DNA of 8,680 nucleotides, taken from an uncultured Oscillospiraceae bacterium. GTDB lineage: Bacteria; Bacillota; Clostridia; Oscillospirales; Oscillospiraceae. The translations under genes were made by a program, and so were the position numbers. The notes beneath the pieces are model-generated. The model was not told the origin of the DNA. It saw only the letters and a list, made by a program, of their open reading frames with translations, and searched no databases. Below are positions 1-6,310 of the stretch, in pieces. Location of the stretch: contig CAKTZP010000089.1 of assembly GCA_934636045.1 (NCBI GenBank), positions 1 to 8,680 on the forward strand, read 5' to 3'. Position 1 is the first letter of the stretch. Every line of letters begins with the position of its first letter.

Positions 1-42
1 CGGGCGTGAGTTGCTTGTCTTCCGAACTTTTTTGCAGTCTGT

Positions 43-74
43 CAGCGTGTCGAAAAGGGTTTTTCGACACGCTG
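43..74. repeat. Perfect 14-bp inverted repeat
   Basis: The arms at 43-56 (CAGCGTGTCGAAAA) and 61-74 are exact reverse complements around a 4-base loop. No T-run follows on either strand, so this is not a standard intrinsic terminator. It lies between the end of the leftward lipid operon and a rightward-pointing terminator hairpin. It could be an RNA-stabilising hairpin at the 3' end of the leftward transcript, a protein-binding site, or a copy of a dispersed intergenic repeat. The sequence shows the symmetry only; the role is unknown. Confidence 0.75.
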
Positions 75-105
75 AACCGCCAACGAAGCACGTTGGCGGT
101 TTTTT
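75..105 (+). terminator. Rho-independent terminator, rightward
   Basis: An 11-bp stem (75-85 with 91-101, loop AAGCA) runs into a T-tract at 100-105 on the + strand. The polarity suits a rightward gene ending left of the window, convergent with the acyltransferase gene. The acyltransferase stop codon (105-107, leftward) abuts the T-tract. On the minus strand the hairpin has only two T residues after it, so it would be a poor terminator for the leftward operon. Confidence 0.7.
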
Positions 106-761
106 CATTGCTCGTTTCGGATTTGGTTTTCCTCGGGCATCGGCTCCGGCGGCAGCTCATCCTCGGGAACGGTACAGAAATGGTGGGTATGCTTGACCAC
201 ACCGATCGCAGCGATCAACGCGCAGCCGACGGCAAGCGATTGCTGCCCGCTCGCCAGCAGATATCCCGCCGCCCCAAGGCCGAACAGAGCAAACACCAGA
301 ATGCTCTTGCGGCGATTGGACGTAATCTTCACGCCGATGGAGAAGAAAATATACAGTCCCGCCAGCAGCAGCACGATGCGCGATGCCGGCAGCAGCGCCA
401 GCAGCACGCCGAAGGCTGTGGCGATGCACTTGCCGCCGCGGAAATGGTTAAAAAGACCGATGGCATGCCCCAGCACCGGCGCGGTCATCACGGCGGCAAA
501 CAGCAGACGGGACATATCGAGCCGCTGACCGGCCAGATACACCGGCAAAAAGCCCTTCATCAGGTCGAGCCCGAGGCACAGCAGCCCCATGGTCACGCCG
601 CAGGTGGCAAACACATTCGCCGCGCCGGGGTTGTGATCGGGGGTGTCCTCGGTGACGTCCTTGCCCAGCAGCAGCTTCGGCAGCAGTCGGCTGAACATGA
701 TGCTGCCCAGCAAAAAGCCGCCGAGGATCCACGGATACCAAAGCAGAACCTGTGCTCTCAT
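105..761 (-). CDS. PlsY-type glycerol-3-phosphate acyltransferase, divergent
   Basis: This 218-residue membrane protein resembles PlsY, which moves an acyl group from acyl phosphate to glycerol-3-phosphate at the membrane in the first step of phospholipid synthesis. Three family regions are visible in order: GSIMFSRL (19-26), NPGAANVFATCG (44-55) and GHAIGLFNHFRGGKCIAT (98-115). Hydrophobic stretches near 7-27, 50-75, 85-105, 113-140 and 153-190 fit a five- to seven-helix protein. The second motif departs from the usual GSGNxGATN and the third has Cys112 where GGKG is typical, so this is a divergent branch, probably a paralogue. A charged, proline-rich tail follows residue 197. The start overlaps the glycosyltransferase stop as ATGA (758-761), implying translational coupling. 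Family assignment is firm; the exact acyl donor or acceptor is inferred. Confidence 0.8.
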   Translation of the reverse strand: MRAQVLLWYPWILGGFLLGSIMFSRLLPKLLLGKDVTEDTPDHNPGAANVFATCGVTMGLLCLGLDLMKGFLPVYLAGQRLDMSRLLFAAVMTAPVLGHAIGLFNHFRGGKCIATAFGVLLALLPASRIVLLLAGLYIFFSIGVKITSNRRKSILVFALFGLGAAGYLLASGQQSLAVGCALIAAIGVVKHTHHFCTVPEDELPPEPMPEENQIRNEQ

Positions 762-1861
762 CGCGTCACGCTTTCTATGATCCGGTCGGCAGCATCGGGC
801 GGGATATTCTCTCGCTGTGCCGCGCGCATGGTCTCAGCCTTGTCCCTGTTGTGCAGGAGCTCCAGTGCTGCGCAGACAGCCTCCTTCGCGTTCTCGGCGC
901 GGACGGACATGCCGTGCGCAGAGAAAAATGCGGCGTTTTTTGTCTCGCAGCCGGAAAAGGCCAGAATATGCACCAGAGGAATGGTCGCAACGGCAGCCTC
1001 GGTGCTCGAAAGTCCGCCGGGCTTGGAGATCATCACGTCCGACGCGTTCATATACCGTGCGACCTCGCGTGTAAAGGGGACGATGTGCAGCCGGCCGCAG
1101 TCGGCATAGGCGGCCTCCAGCTCCAGCTGCAGGTCAGTGTTGCGGCCGACAAGCACATAGATGGCAAACGGCTCCGACCCCTGCTGCAGCAGCTCGTTGC
1201 ACAGCGCCTGAATGTTGCCGCAGCCAACGCCGCCGCTCATGATGAGCACGACGGGCTCATCGGCGTCCATTCCGAGCGCCTCCCGGGCGGCAGCATGCCC
1301 GACCCGTTCGGCAAAGCGGGCGCTGACCGGGATGCCGGTGCCGAAAATACGCTCCGTGGGGATGCCCTGCTCTACCAGCTCCTGCCGCAGCGCCTCATGC
1401 GGAATAAAATAGCCGTCGAGCTGCGTCTCGCGCAAAAATGGGATGCAGGTATAATCGGTCAGAATGCCATAGGTCGGTACGGCAAAGTCCGTCTTTTTCT
1501 TCAGCGCGGTAATGGCCTCCATCGGGAACAGATGGGTACAGAGCACGGCGTCAAAGCCCTCCTCCTCGATGTAGGCGCGCAGCTTGCCGGAGTAACGGGC
1601 ATTGGCCCAATACACCGGCGAGGTCAGGCCGGTCGAGCTATACAGCGCGCCCGCGCCGTAGATTGCACCAAAGACCGCCGGGACATTTTTGATGAGGCCG
1701 TTATAGGTGTTTGCGGCGATTTTTGCCGCGTTTTTGCTGCGAAAATTGAGCGGATCGGCAAGGATGTATTCGCAGCCCTTGCGCTGCGCCGCCTCAATCA
1801 AGGCATTTGCTGCGCTGTTGTGGCCCTCGCCGGTCGCGCAGCTGAGAATCAATAGCTTCAT
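758..1861 (-). CDS. MGDG synthase/UgtP-family glycosyltransferase
   Basis: This 367-residue protein has the two-domain GT-B layout of the family that transfers a hexose from a nucleotide sugar to diacylglycerol on the cytoplasmic membrane face (UgtP, MGDG synthase). The N-terminal acceptor domain begins with LILSCATGEGHNSAA (4-18), the family's glycine/histidine loop. The C-terminal GT28-like donor domain carries a strand with VVLIMSGGVGCGN (204-216) and DVMISKPGGLSSTEA (275-289), the nucleotide-sugar binding signature. The length matches the family. GAAAGGA lies a few bases ahead of the ATG. It sits 51 bp after the aldolase gene and is coupled to the PlsY-like gene, so the two probably act in one glycerolipid or glycolipid route. 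Sugar and lipid acceptor cannot be read from sequence; some relatives have other acceptors. Confidence 0.82.
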   Translation of the reverse strand: MKLLILSCATGEGHNSAANALIEAAQRKGCEYILADPLNFRSKNAAKIAANTYNGLIKNVPAVFGAIYGAGALYSSTGLTSPVYWANARYSGKLRAYIEEEGFDAVLCTHLFPMEAITALKKKTDFAVPTYGILTDYTCIPFLRETQLDGYFIPHEALRQELVEQGIPTERIFGTGIPVSARFAERVGHAAAREALGMDADEPVVLIMSGGVGCGNIQALCNELLQQGSEPFAIYVLVGRNTDLQLELEAAYADCGRLHIVPFTREVARYMNASDVMISKPGGLSSTEAAVATIPLVHILAFSGCETKNAAFFSAHGMSVRAENAKEAVCAALELLHNRDKAETMRAAQRENIPPDAADRIIESVTR

Positions 1862-1912
1862 AAAGAATCCTTTCTCCGCCGTCGGCGTTTGCAGAGGGCG
1901 GTCAGAGTGCGG

Positions 1913-3157
1913 TTACGCGCGGGGCAGGCCGAAGGCCTCCACCAGCGCTTCGATCTCTTCATCGGTAATGTGGATGATCTCGCCAAGGGGTGCCGTGTCG
2001 ATCACAGACCGCGCCGTCGCCTCCATAACCTCCATGCGGTCAAACGCCTTCAGGAGCGTGTTGCCCGTTGTCACCGCGCCGACGTTTTCCGCCAAAAGCG
2101 CTGGCTTGGCCGGGGCAAACCGGGCGGCGACGGCCTCCGGCGCGTCATAGTAACGGTCAAACGCTTCGTACAGCACGTCGCGCAGTTGGATATAGCTCTC
2201 CGGGATCGTCCGCGCGTCAAGGTATCTGTGGCAGACCGCGAAGGCCGTCAGATACGGCGGCTGTGCGGTGATCACGGCGTTGACCTCCGGGCGGGCACGG
2301 TAGAGCGCGGCGTGCAGCTGCGCCTCGGTCTGCACCGTTTCGGTGCCGTCGGGGATCCAGAGCAAATCCTCCGGCTCGAGCAGCGCGAGGTCAAGGTCAG
2401 ACGGCGTGAGCAAAAAGCCGCCCTGCGGCAGACGCACCGAGCAGCTGCCCTGCGCAGCGGTAAAGAGTCCCGTGCGGCAGCAGCGGCGGGTCAGCTTCAA
2501 AATTTCCTGTGCCGCAGCCTCCGCGCCGGCAGGGCTAGGCTGTCCTTCCGCCGGGCGCAGACGCCGAACGCACGGTGCCGGCTGGGGAGTGCCGAGCCGC
2601 CGCGCGGCCAGCTCCAGCTCCGCACTGTAATTGAGCAGCACAAAGCGGCGGAAGGCCGTAAACATTTCCGGCGCAACAACGCATACGCCGTGATTTTCCA
2701 TCATGGCAATGTTTTGTCCCTTGGCAAAGACCCGGCAGACCTTTTCTCCCAGCGCAGCGCTGCCGGGGACATCATAGCCTGCCATGGACATCTCACCTTG
2801 CGCCGTCGCGCAGACGAGGTCCTGCAGCGGCAGCCGCCGCACAATGGAAAACGACACCGGCACCGGCGGGTGCGCATGCAAAATCGCGCGGACATCCGGC
2901 CGCAGACGGTAAACGCCGGAATGGAACGGCAGCTCGCAAGAGGGCGCGTGCTTCCCGTGGCAGATGCCGTCCGGCGAAACGCAAACGATATCCTCCGGCG
3001 TCAGAGAGCCCTTATCGATGCCGGACGGGGTGATCCAAATATTTCCCTCCTCGTCCCGCACGGAAAGATTGCCGCCGGACATGGTCGTCAGCCCCTGATC
3101 ATAAATGCGCTGCATAAAAAACACCAGCAGCTGCGCGGGCGCAATGTTCCTGTTCAT
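1913..3157 (-). CDS. Tandem class II aldolase/adducin protein, second half degenerate
   Basis: The 414-residue protein holds two copies of the class II aldolase/adducin fold (fuculose-phosphate aldolase type, Zn-dependent retro-aldol cleavage). Domain 1 (about 5-190) keeps the working features: SGGNLSVR (27-34), TPSGID (43-48), Glu75 in PSCELPFH, HAHPP (94-98) and NHG with His156, giving three likely zinc histidines (94, 96, 156). Domain 2 (about 213-400) has the same order of motifs but lost the metal ligands: AQGSCSVR (235-242), TPSDLD (251-256), TAQPP (297-301) and ENVG (357-360). A Pro/Ala-rich linker (190-212) joins them. The start at 3157 is chosen because AAAGGGGA lies 8-9 bases upstream; GTG at 3217 and ATG at 3193 lack a ribosome site. 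It is first in the lipid operon, behind the promoter at 3355-3383. Substrate is unknown. Confidence 0.82.
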   Translation of the reverse strand: MNRNIAPAQLLVFFMQRIYDQGLTTMSGGNLSVRDEEGNIWITPSGIDKGSLTPEDIVCVSPDGICHGKHAPSCELPFHSGVYRLRPDVRAILHAHPPVPVSFSIVRRLPLQDLVCATAQGEMSMAGYDVPGSAALGEKVCRVFAKGQNIAMMENHGVCVVAPEMFTAFRRFVLLNYSAELELAARRLGTPQPAPCVRRLRPAEGQPSPAGAEAAAQEILKLTRRCCRTGLFTAAQGSCSVRLPQGGFLLTPSDLDLALLEPEDLLWIPDGTETVQTEAQLHAALYRARPEVNAVITAQPPYLTAFAVCHRYLDARTIPESYIQLRDVLYEAFDRYYDAPEAVAARFAPAKPALLAENVGAVTTGNTLLKAFDRMEVMEATARSVIDTAPLGEIIHITDEEIEALVEAFGLPRA

Positions 3158-3280
3158 GATATCGTTCCCCTTTCCATATAAAACCTCATGCATGCGTACC
3201 GCACCACGAAAATGCACAAATACCGGTGCACGAAGCTTTTGTGCAGCATTTCCGGTTGCCCTGCAGGGGCGAGGAAATGG

Positions 3281-3327
3281 CTGCGTTCTTATTTTGCTAT
3301 GCTTTTGTATAGCAAAATAAGACGCAG
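3281..3327. other. Long leader hairpin (18-19 bp, one bulge)
   Basis: Left arm 3281-3300 and right arm 3309-3327 pair along 19 positions, with one extra T at 3286/3287 and an 8-base loop at 3301-3308. The inner 13 bp (CTTATTTTGCTAT) are perfect. In the leftward transcript this stem lies in the 5' leader of the aldolase gene, about 125 bases ahead of its start. Its distal arm shares 3320-3327 with the terminator-like hairpin at 3320-3354, so both cannot form fully at once. No U-tract follows it in either direction, so it is not itself a terminator. The remaining leader (3158-3280) shows no further gene; it has a CCCTGCAGGG palindrome at 3259-3268. Confidence 0.65.
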
Positions 3328-3354
3328 AGAGCGGGCATTCCCCTCTCTGCGTCT
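3314..3354 (-). terminator. Terminator hairpin of the Se/S operon, overlapping aldolase promoter
   Basis: On the minus strand a 12-bp stem (3343-3354 with 3320-3331), extended by an inner 3-bp GGG/CCC around a 4-base loop with one bulged base, is followed by TTATTTT (3320-3314). This is a credible intrinsic terminator for the leftward yedE-tusA-DUF3343 operon that ends at 3413. Its outer base lies next to the -10 box (3355-3360) of the aldolase promoter. A transcript started there would begin inside the first arm and could form only the inner 6+3 bp. Confidence 0.65.
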
Positions 3355-3383
3355 ATTTTAAACCGAAAAACAAATTCTGTCAA
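3355..3383 (-). promoter_or_regulatory. Sigma-A type promoter for the aldolase operon
   Basis: On the minus strand TTGACA (3383-3378) and TAAAAT (3360-3355) are separated by exactly 17 bases, a near-consensus housekeeping promoter. The predicted start is an A near 3348, giving a leader of about 190 bases before the aldolase ATG at 3157. The promoter lies just past the last gene of the upstream leftward operon. The spacer is AT-rich, unlike the GC-rich coding DNA around it. Confidence 0.8.
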
Positions 3384-3412
3384 TATTCGTACGCCGCAAA
3401 CCTGTCGGCACC

Positions 3413-3658
3413 TCACGCCTCGGCCGAGCGGTAGACCGTCTCATAGCCTGTGGGGCTCTGGCGGACGATCATCTCGATCTCCTCGGCATCGGCCGCCTCA
3501 GGCGGCAGCCAGCCCCCTTCACAGCGGACGCAGGTGCCGCAGCTGCTGCTGAGACTGCGCGGCACCGGCATCAGCACTGCCGGAATCCCCGCGGCCTCAC
3601 AGGCGCGCTTATAGCGAATCGCGCCAAAGTGGGAGTAGACCGTTGCGAGGTAAATCAT
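3413..3658 (-). CDS. DUF3343 putative Se/S carrier-like protein
   Basis: This 81-residue protein matches the DUF3343 family (Pfam name Se/S carrier protein-like), small single-domain proteins that co-occur with selenium genes. Diagnostic features are an N-terminal SHFGAIRYKRACEAAG (9-24), then LMPVPRSLSSSCG (29-41), where PvPr...SSCG is the family signature and Cys40 the likely chalcogen-carrying residue. Here the cysteine sits in a C40-x2-C43-x2-C46 cluster. The start overlaps the TusA stop as ATGA (3655-3658). It is last in the yedE-tusA-DUF3343 operon, consistent with passing Se or S between the membrane importer and cytoplasmic enzymes. The biochemical role of the family is inferred from gene context, not proven. 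Confidence 0.82.
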   Translation of the reverse strand: MIYLATVYSHFGAIRYKRACEAAGIPAVLMPVPRSLSSSCGTCVRCEGGWLPPEAADAEEIEMIVRQSPTGYETVYRSAEA

Positions 3659-3861
3659 TTCGTGAAGGTCAGCGTATATTCGCCGTCGCTCTCCTCAACC
3701 TTGACGCCGTAGCCCTGATGGGCAGCGTAGCGGGAGGTGTTTTCCTTCGCGGCGTGGTTATCTACAATGATCTGATAGGATTTTTCGTTTGAGGCCATCG
3801 CTTCCCGCAGCAGCAGAACCGGCTCCGGGCAGGACAGACCGCGTGCATCGATCAATTTCAT
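3655..3861 (-). CDS. TusA/YedF-N-domain sulfur (selenium) carrier
   Basis: This 68-residue protein is a complete TusA-like fold. It opens with IDARGLSCPEPVLLLREAM (4-22), the family CPxP motif, with Cys11 as the expected persulfide or perselenide site. The second half, VDNHAAKENTSRYAAHQGY (33-51), matches the N-terminal domain of selenium-associated YedF rather than classical TusA of tRNA thiolation. Full-length YedF proteins are about 190-200 residues with an added C-terminal domain, so here the N domain stands alone. AAGGAG overlapping the yedE stop sits about 10 bases ahead of its ATG, with only 14 bp between the genes. Position between the YedE transporter and DUF3343 gene supports a chalcogen relay. 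Sulfur rather than selenium as cargo cannot be excluded. Confidence 0.85.
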   Translation of the reverse strand: MKLIDARGLSCPEPVLLLREAMASNEKSYQIIVDNHAAKENTSRYAAHQGYGVKVEESDGEYTLTFTK

Positions 3862-3875
3862 ATAATTTTCTCTCC

Positions 3876-4955
3876 TTATGCTTTCTTGCGGAAGGTATTC
3901 AGACAGGCGATCACGGCCACGACGCCGAGGCCGATGAGAACGGCGACCTTGCCGGCAGAGGTGGGGCCATCCGCGCTGGAGGCGAGGCCGAAGTTGTGCG
4001 CAAAGGCCGCGCCTGCGGTCAGGCCGAGGACGGTAATGGCACTGTCGCCGTTGCCCTCGCCGGATAGCACGAGCTGGCGCAGTGGGCAGCCGCCGAGCAG
4101 CACACAGCCAAAGCCGACAAGCAGCATGCCGAGGCCGTTCCAGAGCCAGTCGGTGTGCGCGACGGGCTGGCCTTCCATTGCGAGTTTAAAGTAGGTTCCG
4201 TCGGTCACACCGGTGAGGACAAGGTTCATCACCAGCGCGCTGAGCAGAATGGCGATAAAGCCGAACAGCAGCTTGAATTCCTTGAACAGGACGGCATCAC
4301 GGATGCCGCCAACCATGCAAAGACGCGTGCGCTGCGCCAGTGCACCGACAATCAGGCCGGCGATCAGGCTGATGGCAATGGCCGCATGCTTGGCGCCGGG
4401 GCCTTCTTCAGAGAAGAAGAGGAACGCCGGAGCGGCAATGAGCAGGACAAGCATCACGACCTGCGCCGCGGGGAAGACGATGCCGTCGAAACGGGAGAGC
4501 TTATAGGTGCGCTTGAGGGTGTAGCCCTTCTTGAGGAAGAAGACACCCACGAGGATACCCAGCGCGAAGCCGACAAGGCCAAAGATGGCATTCACGTCGC
4601 CGCCCGCAATGCGGAGGATCATACGGAACGGGCAACCGAGGAACATCAGGCAGCCGATCATCACGAAGAAGCCGAGCGCAAAGCGCGTCATCGGCGCGCT
4701 GCCGCCCTTGGAGCCAAACTCCTTCTTGCACAGCGCCATAATAAAGCTGCCAAGCACAAGGCCGATGATCTCCGGACGGATGTACTGGACAGCGGCGGCA
4801 CGGTGCAGGCCAAGGCTGCCGGCGGTGTCGCGCAGGAAGCAGGCGATGCAGAAGCCCATGTTCGCCGGATTCCCGAAGAACACCAGCAGCGCAGAGATCA
4901 CGCCGATGATGCACCCAGCCACAACGATCCAAAGCTTTTCTTTTTTCAGGGACAT
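3876..4955 (-). CDS. yedE: YedE/YeeE-family putative selenium (or sulfur) transporter
   Basis: This 359-residue inner membrane protein has about ten hydrophobic segments (near 8-28, 62-77, 92-110, 124-141, 159-182, 190-208, 225-248, 272-290, 303-320, 333-351). It carries the conserved cysteine motifs of the YeeE/YedE family, which in YeeE lie along the thiosulfate path: GFCIACFLRD (34-43, Cys36/39), LGCPFRMILR (106-115, Cys108), RLCMVGGIRD (211-220, Cys213) and LGGCPLRQLVLSGEGN (287-302, Cys290). The two-fold repetition of motifs reflects an internal duplication. Length and motif pattern fit the selenium-linked YedE group. It is first gene of the leftward operon; AAGGAG lies 8 bases before the ATG. 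Selenium as substrate is inferred from its partners TusA/YedF, DUF3343, PLP enzyme and LysR. Confidence 0.87.
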   Translation of the reverse strand: MSLKKEKLWIVVAGCIIGVISALLVFFGNPANMGFCIACFLRDTAGSLGLHRAAAVQYIRPEIIGLVLGSFIMALCKKEFGSKGGSAPMTRFALGFFVMIGCLMFLGCPFRMILRIAGGDVNAIFGLVGFALGILVGVFFLKKGYTLKRTYKLSRFDGIVFPAAQVVMLVLLIAAPAFLFFSEEGPGAKHAAIAISLIAGLIVGALAQRTRLCMVGGIRDAVLFKEFKLLFGFIAILLSALVMNLVLTGVTDGTYFKLAMEGQPVAHTDWLWNGLGMLLVGFGCVLLGGCPLRQLVLSGEGNGDSAITVLGLTAGAAFAHNFGLASSADGPTSAGKVAVLIGLGVVAVIACLNTFRKKA

Positions 4956-4974
4956 GGTAACACTCCTTTTTTCT

Positions 4975-5017
4975 GAGAAGCCGATGATTTGGGCGCAAGC
5001 CGGACGCCGGGCTTCTC
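4975..5017 (-). promoter_or_regulatory. Stem in the yedE 5' leader
   Basis: GAGAAGCC at 4975-4982 pairs perfectly with GGCTTCTC at 5010-5017, and a smaller GGCG/CGCC stem (4992-4995 with 5005-5008) nests inside. If transcription starts near 5025, this structure fills almost the whole 70-base leader and ends just before the AAGGAG ribosome site. It could tune yedE translation. It matches no riboswitch class I recognise, and may be chance. Confidence 0.4.
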
Positions 5018-5031
5018 GATTATATAATTCC

Positions 5032-5061
5032 AGTATATTGCTCCGCGGCGGAAAAGTCCAA
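5032..5061 (-). promoter_or_regulatory. Candidate promoter for yedE operon
   Basis: On the minus strand TTGGAC (5061-5056) and TATACT (5037-5032) lie 18 bases apart, a reasonable sigma-A promoter with a predicted start near 5025. A second -10-like TATAAT (5024-5019) lies closer to the gene but has a poor -35 (CGCGGA). The -35 abuts an AT-rich dyad that may bind the LysR protein encoded in the divergent operon. Confidence 0.55.
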
Positions 5062-5078
5062 TTGTAATTATTTATAAT
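5061..5078. promoter_or_regulatory. AT-rich imperfect dyad, possible LysR operator
   Basis: The 18 bases from 5061 to 5078 (ATTGTAAT...TTATAAT) match their own reverse complement at 14 positions. LysR proteins usually bind AT-rich dyads with a T-N11-A core. The site lies between the two divergent promoters, touching the yedE -35 and about 15 bases upstream of the -35 for the aminotransferase operon. This is the placement expected for a regulator of both. The region is AT-rich, so chance symmetry is possible. Confidence 0.4.
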
Positions 5079-5092
5079 CTTTTAGAATTTAT

Positions 5093-5121
5093 TTGAAAAA
5101 CCAATAATTTTGTGGTATCAT
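5093..5121 (+). promoter_or_regulatory. Sigma-A type promoter for the aminotransferase-lysR-nudix operon
   Basis: TTGAAA (5093-5098) and TATCAT (5116-5121) are separated by 17 bases. The predicted start is near 5128. This fixes the start of the next gene: the ATG at 5120 lies inside the -10 box and cannot be in this transcript, while ATG 5150 can. Confidence 0.72.
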
Positions 5122-5149
5122 GGAAGAAAGAAACGGAGGCGCAAATCCC

Positions 5150-6310
5150 ATGGGAATTTATTTTGACAATGCCAGCACGACCTTCCCCAAGCCGCGGGCG
5201 GTCGCGGAGGCCATGGCGGCGTATCTTTTGGACGAGGGCTGCAACATCGGCCGTGGCTGCTATGCGGGAGCCTACCGCGTGGAGGAGCAGGTCTATGAAA
5301 CGCGGCAGCTGCTGTGCAAGCTGTTTCACGGTGCCAACGCGCGAAACGTCGCCTTCACCAAGAATGTCACAGAGGCTCTGAACGTGCTGCTCAAGGGCTT
5401 TCTTCACCCCGGCGACCATGTGCTGGTCTCATCCATGGAGCACAACGCCGTTATGCGTCCGCTGACGCAGCTGAGCGCGCAGGGCGTCAGCTTTTCGCGC
5501 ATCCCCTGCCGTGCTGACGGCACGCTCATCCTTGAGGCCATGGAGGAGCTGGTGCAGGAAAACACCCGGCTTGTCGTCATGACGCACGCCAGCAATGTCT
5601 GCGGCACGCTCCTCCCGCTGCAGAGGGTCGGCGAATTCTGCCGCGCGCATGGGCTGCGGTTTTTTGTCGATTCGGCGCAGACGGCAGGGGTTCTGCCGCT
5701 GGACATGCAGGCGCTGCACATCGACGCACTGGCCTTCACCGGCCACAAGGGGCTGCTTGGGCCGCAGGGCATCGGCGGCTTCATCCTCGCGCCGGAGCTG
5801 GTGGAGCAGCTGGAGCCGCTCCTTTCCGGCGGCACGGGCAGCATCAGCCACACAGAGGAGGTACCGCCGTTCATGCCTGACCGTTTTGAGGCCGGAACGC
5901 AGAATCTGCCGGGCATTTTAGGTCTGCGCGCCAGCCTTCAATGGCTGCAGGAAACCGGTCTTAACCACATCTACACCCACGAGCAGGAGCTCACGGCACA
6001 GTTTTTACAGGGCGTGCACGATATCCCCGGCCTGCAGCTGTTTGGTCTGCCGGACGCCGAGGGGCGCACGGGCGTTGTGTCCCTCCGCCTCGGCACGACA
6101 GATCCGGCGCAGCTGGCCTATGCACTGGACACGACCTACGGCATCATGACCCGCGTTGGCCTCCATTGCGCACCAAATGCGCACCGGACACTCGGCTCCT
6201 TCCCGACCGGCACAGTGCGGTTTTCCTTTGGCTGGTACAATACGCAGGACGAGGTCGCGCAGGCCGTTCAGGCGCTGCGCGCGCTGCAGGAGGACACGGC
6301 ATGGAGCTAA
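5150..6310 (+). CDS. Class V aminotransferase, cysteine desulfurase family (selenium cluster type)
   Basis: This 386-residue PLP enzyme belongs to the cysteine desulfurase/selenocysteine lyase group, which removes S or Se from cysteine or selenocysteine as an enzyme-bound persulfide or selenide. Visible sites, numbered from ATG 5150: IYFDNASTTFPKP (3-15), MEHNAV with His98, FVDSAQTAG with Asp174 and Gln177, TGHKGLLGPQG with PLP-binding Lys200, and a C-terminal GLHCAPNAHRTLG with likely catalytic Cys340, then TGTVRFSFGWYNT. The closing motif is typical of the branch often found beside yedE/yedF-type genes rather than housekeeping IscS or SufS. GGAGG (5135-5139) lies 10 bases before the start. 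It is divergent from the yedE operon and overlaps lysR by 10 bp. Whether it prefers Cys or Sec is unknown. Confidence 0.87.
   Translation: MGIYFDNASTTFPKPRAVAEAMAAYLLDEGCNIGRGCYAGAYRVEEQVYETRQLLCKLFHGANARNVAFTKNVTEALNVLLKGFLHPGDHVLVSSMEHNAVMRPLTQLSAQGVSFSRIPCRADGTLILEAMEELVQENTRLVVMTHASNVCGTLLPLQRVGEFCRAHGLRFFVDSAQTAGVLPLDMQALHIDALAFTGHKGLLGPQGIGGFILAPELVEQLEPLLSGGTGSISHTEEVPPFMPDRFEAGTQNLPGILGLRASLQWLQETGLNHIYTHEQELTAQFLQGVHDIPGLQLFGLPDAEGRTGVVSLRLGTTDPAQLAYALDTTYGIMTRVGLHCAPNAHRTLGSFPTGTVRFSFGWYNTQDEVAQAVQALRALQEDTAWS

Noticed and set aside
6..3181. Long rightward open frames at 6-1109, 752-1855 and 1889-3181
   Set aside because: They are antisense to three leftward genes with clear family motifs, ribosome sites and operon overlaps. 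Their residues (rich in Gln, Arg, Ala, His) are typical of GC-biased shadow frames.
3158..3217. GTG 3217 or ATG 3193 as the aldolase start
   Set aside because: Neither has a ribosome site, while ATG 3157 does and fits the domain start.
5120..5149. Upstream ATG at 5120 as the aminotransferase start
   Set aside because: It falls inside the -10 box of the only good promoter and has no ribosome site. ATG 5150 follows GGAGG and begins right at the family N-terminus.
6166..6300. N-terminal extension of the LysR frame
   Set aside because: It overlaps the aminotransferase coding end in another frame and has no LysR similarity. The ATG at 6301 with AGGAGG gives the standard length.
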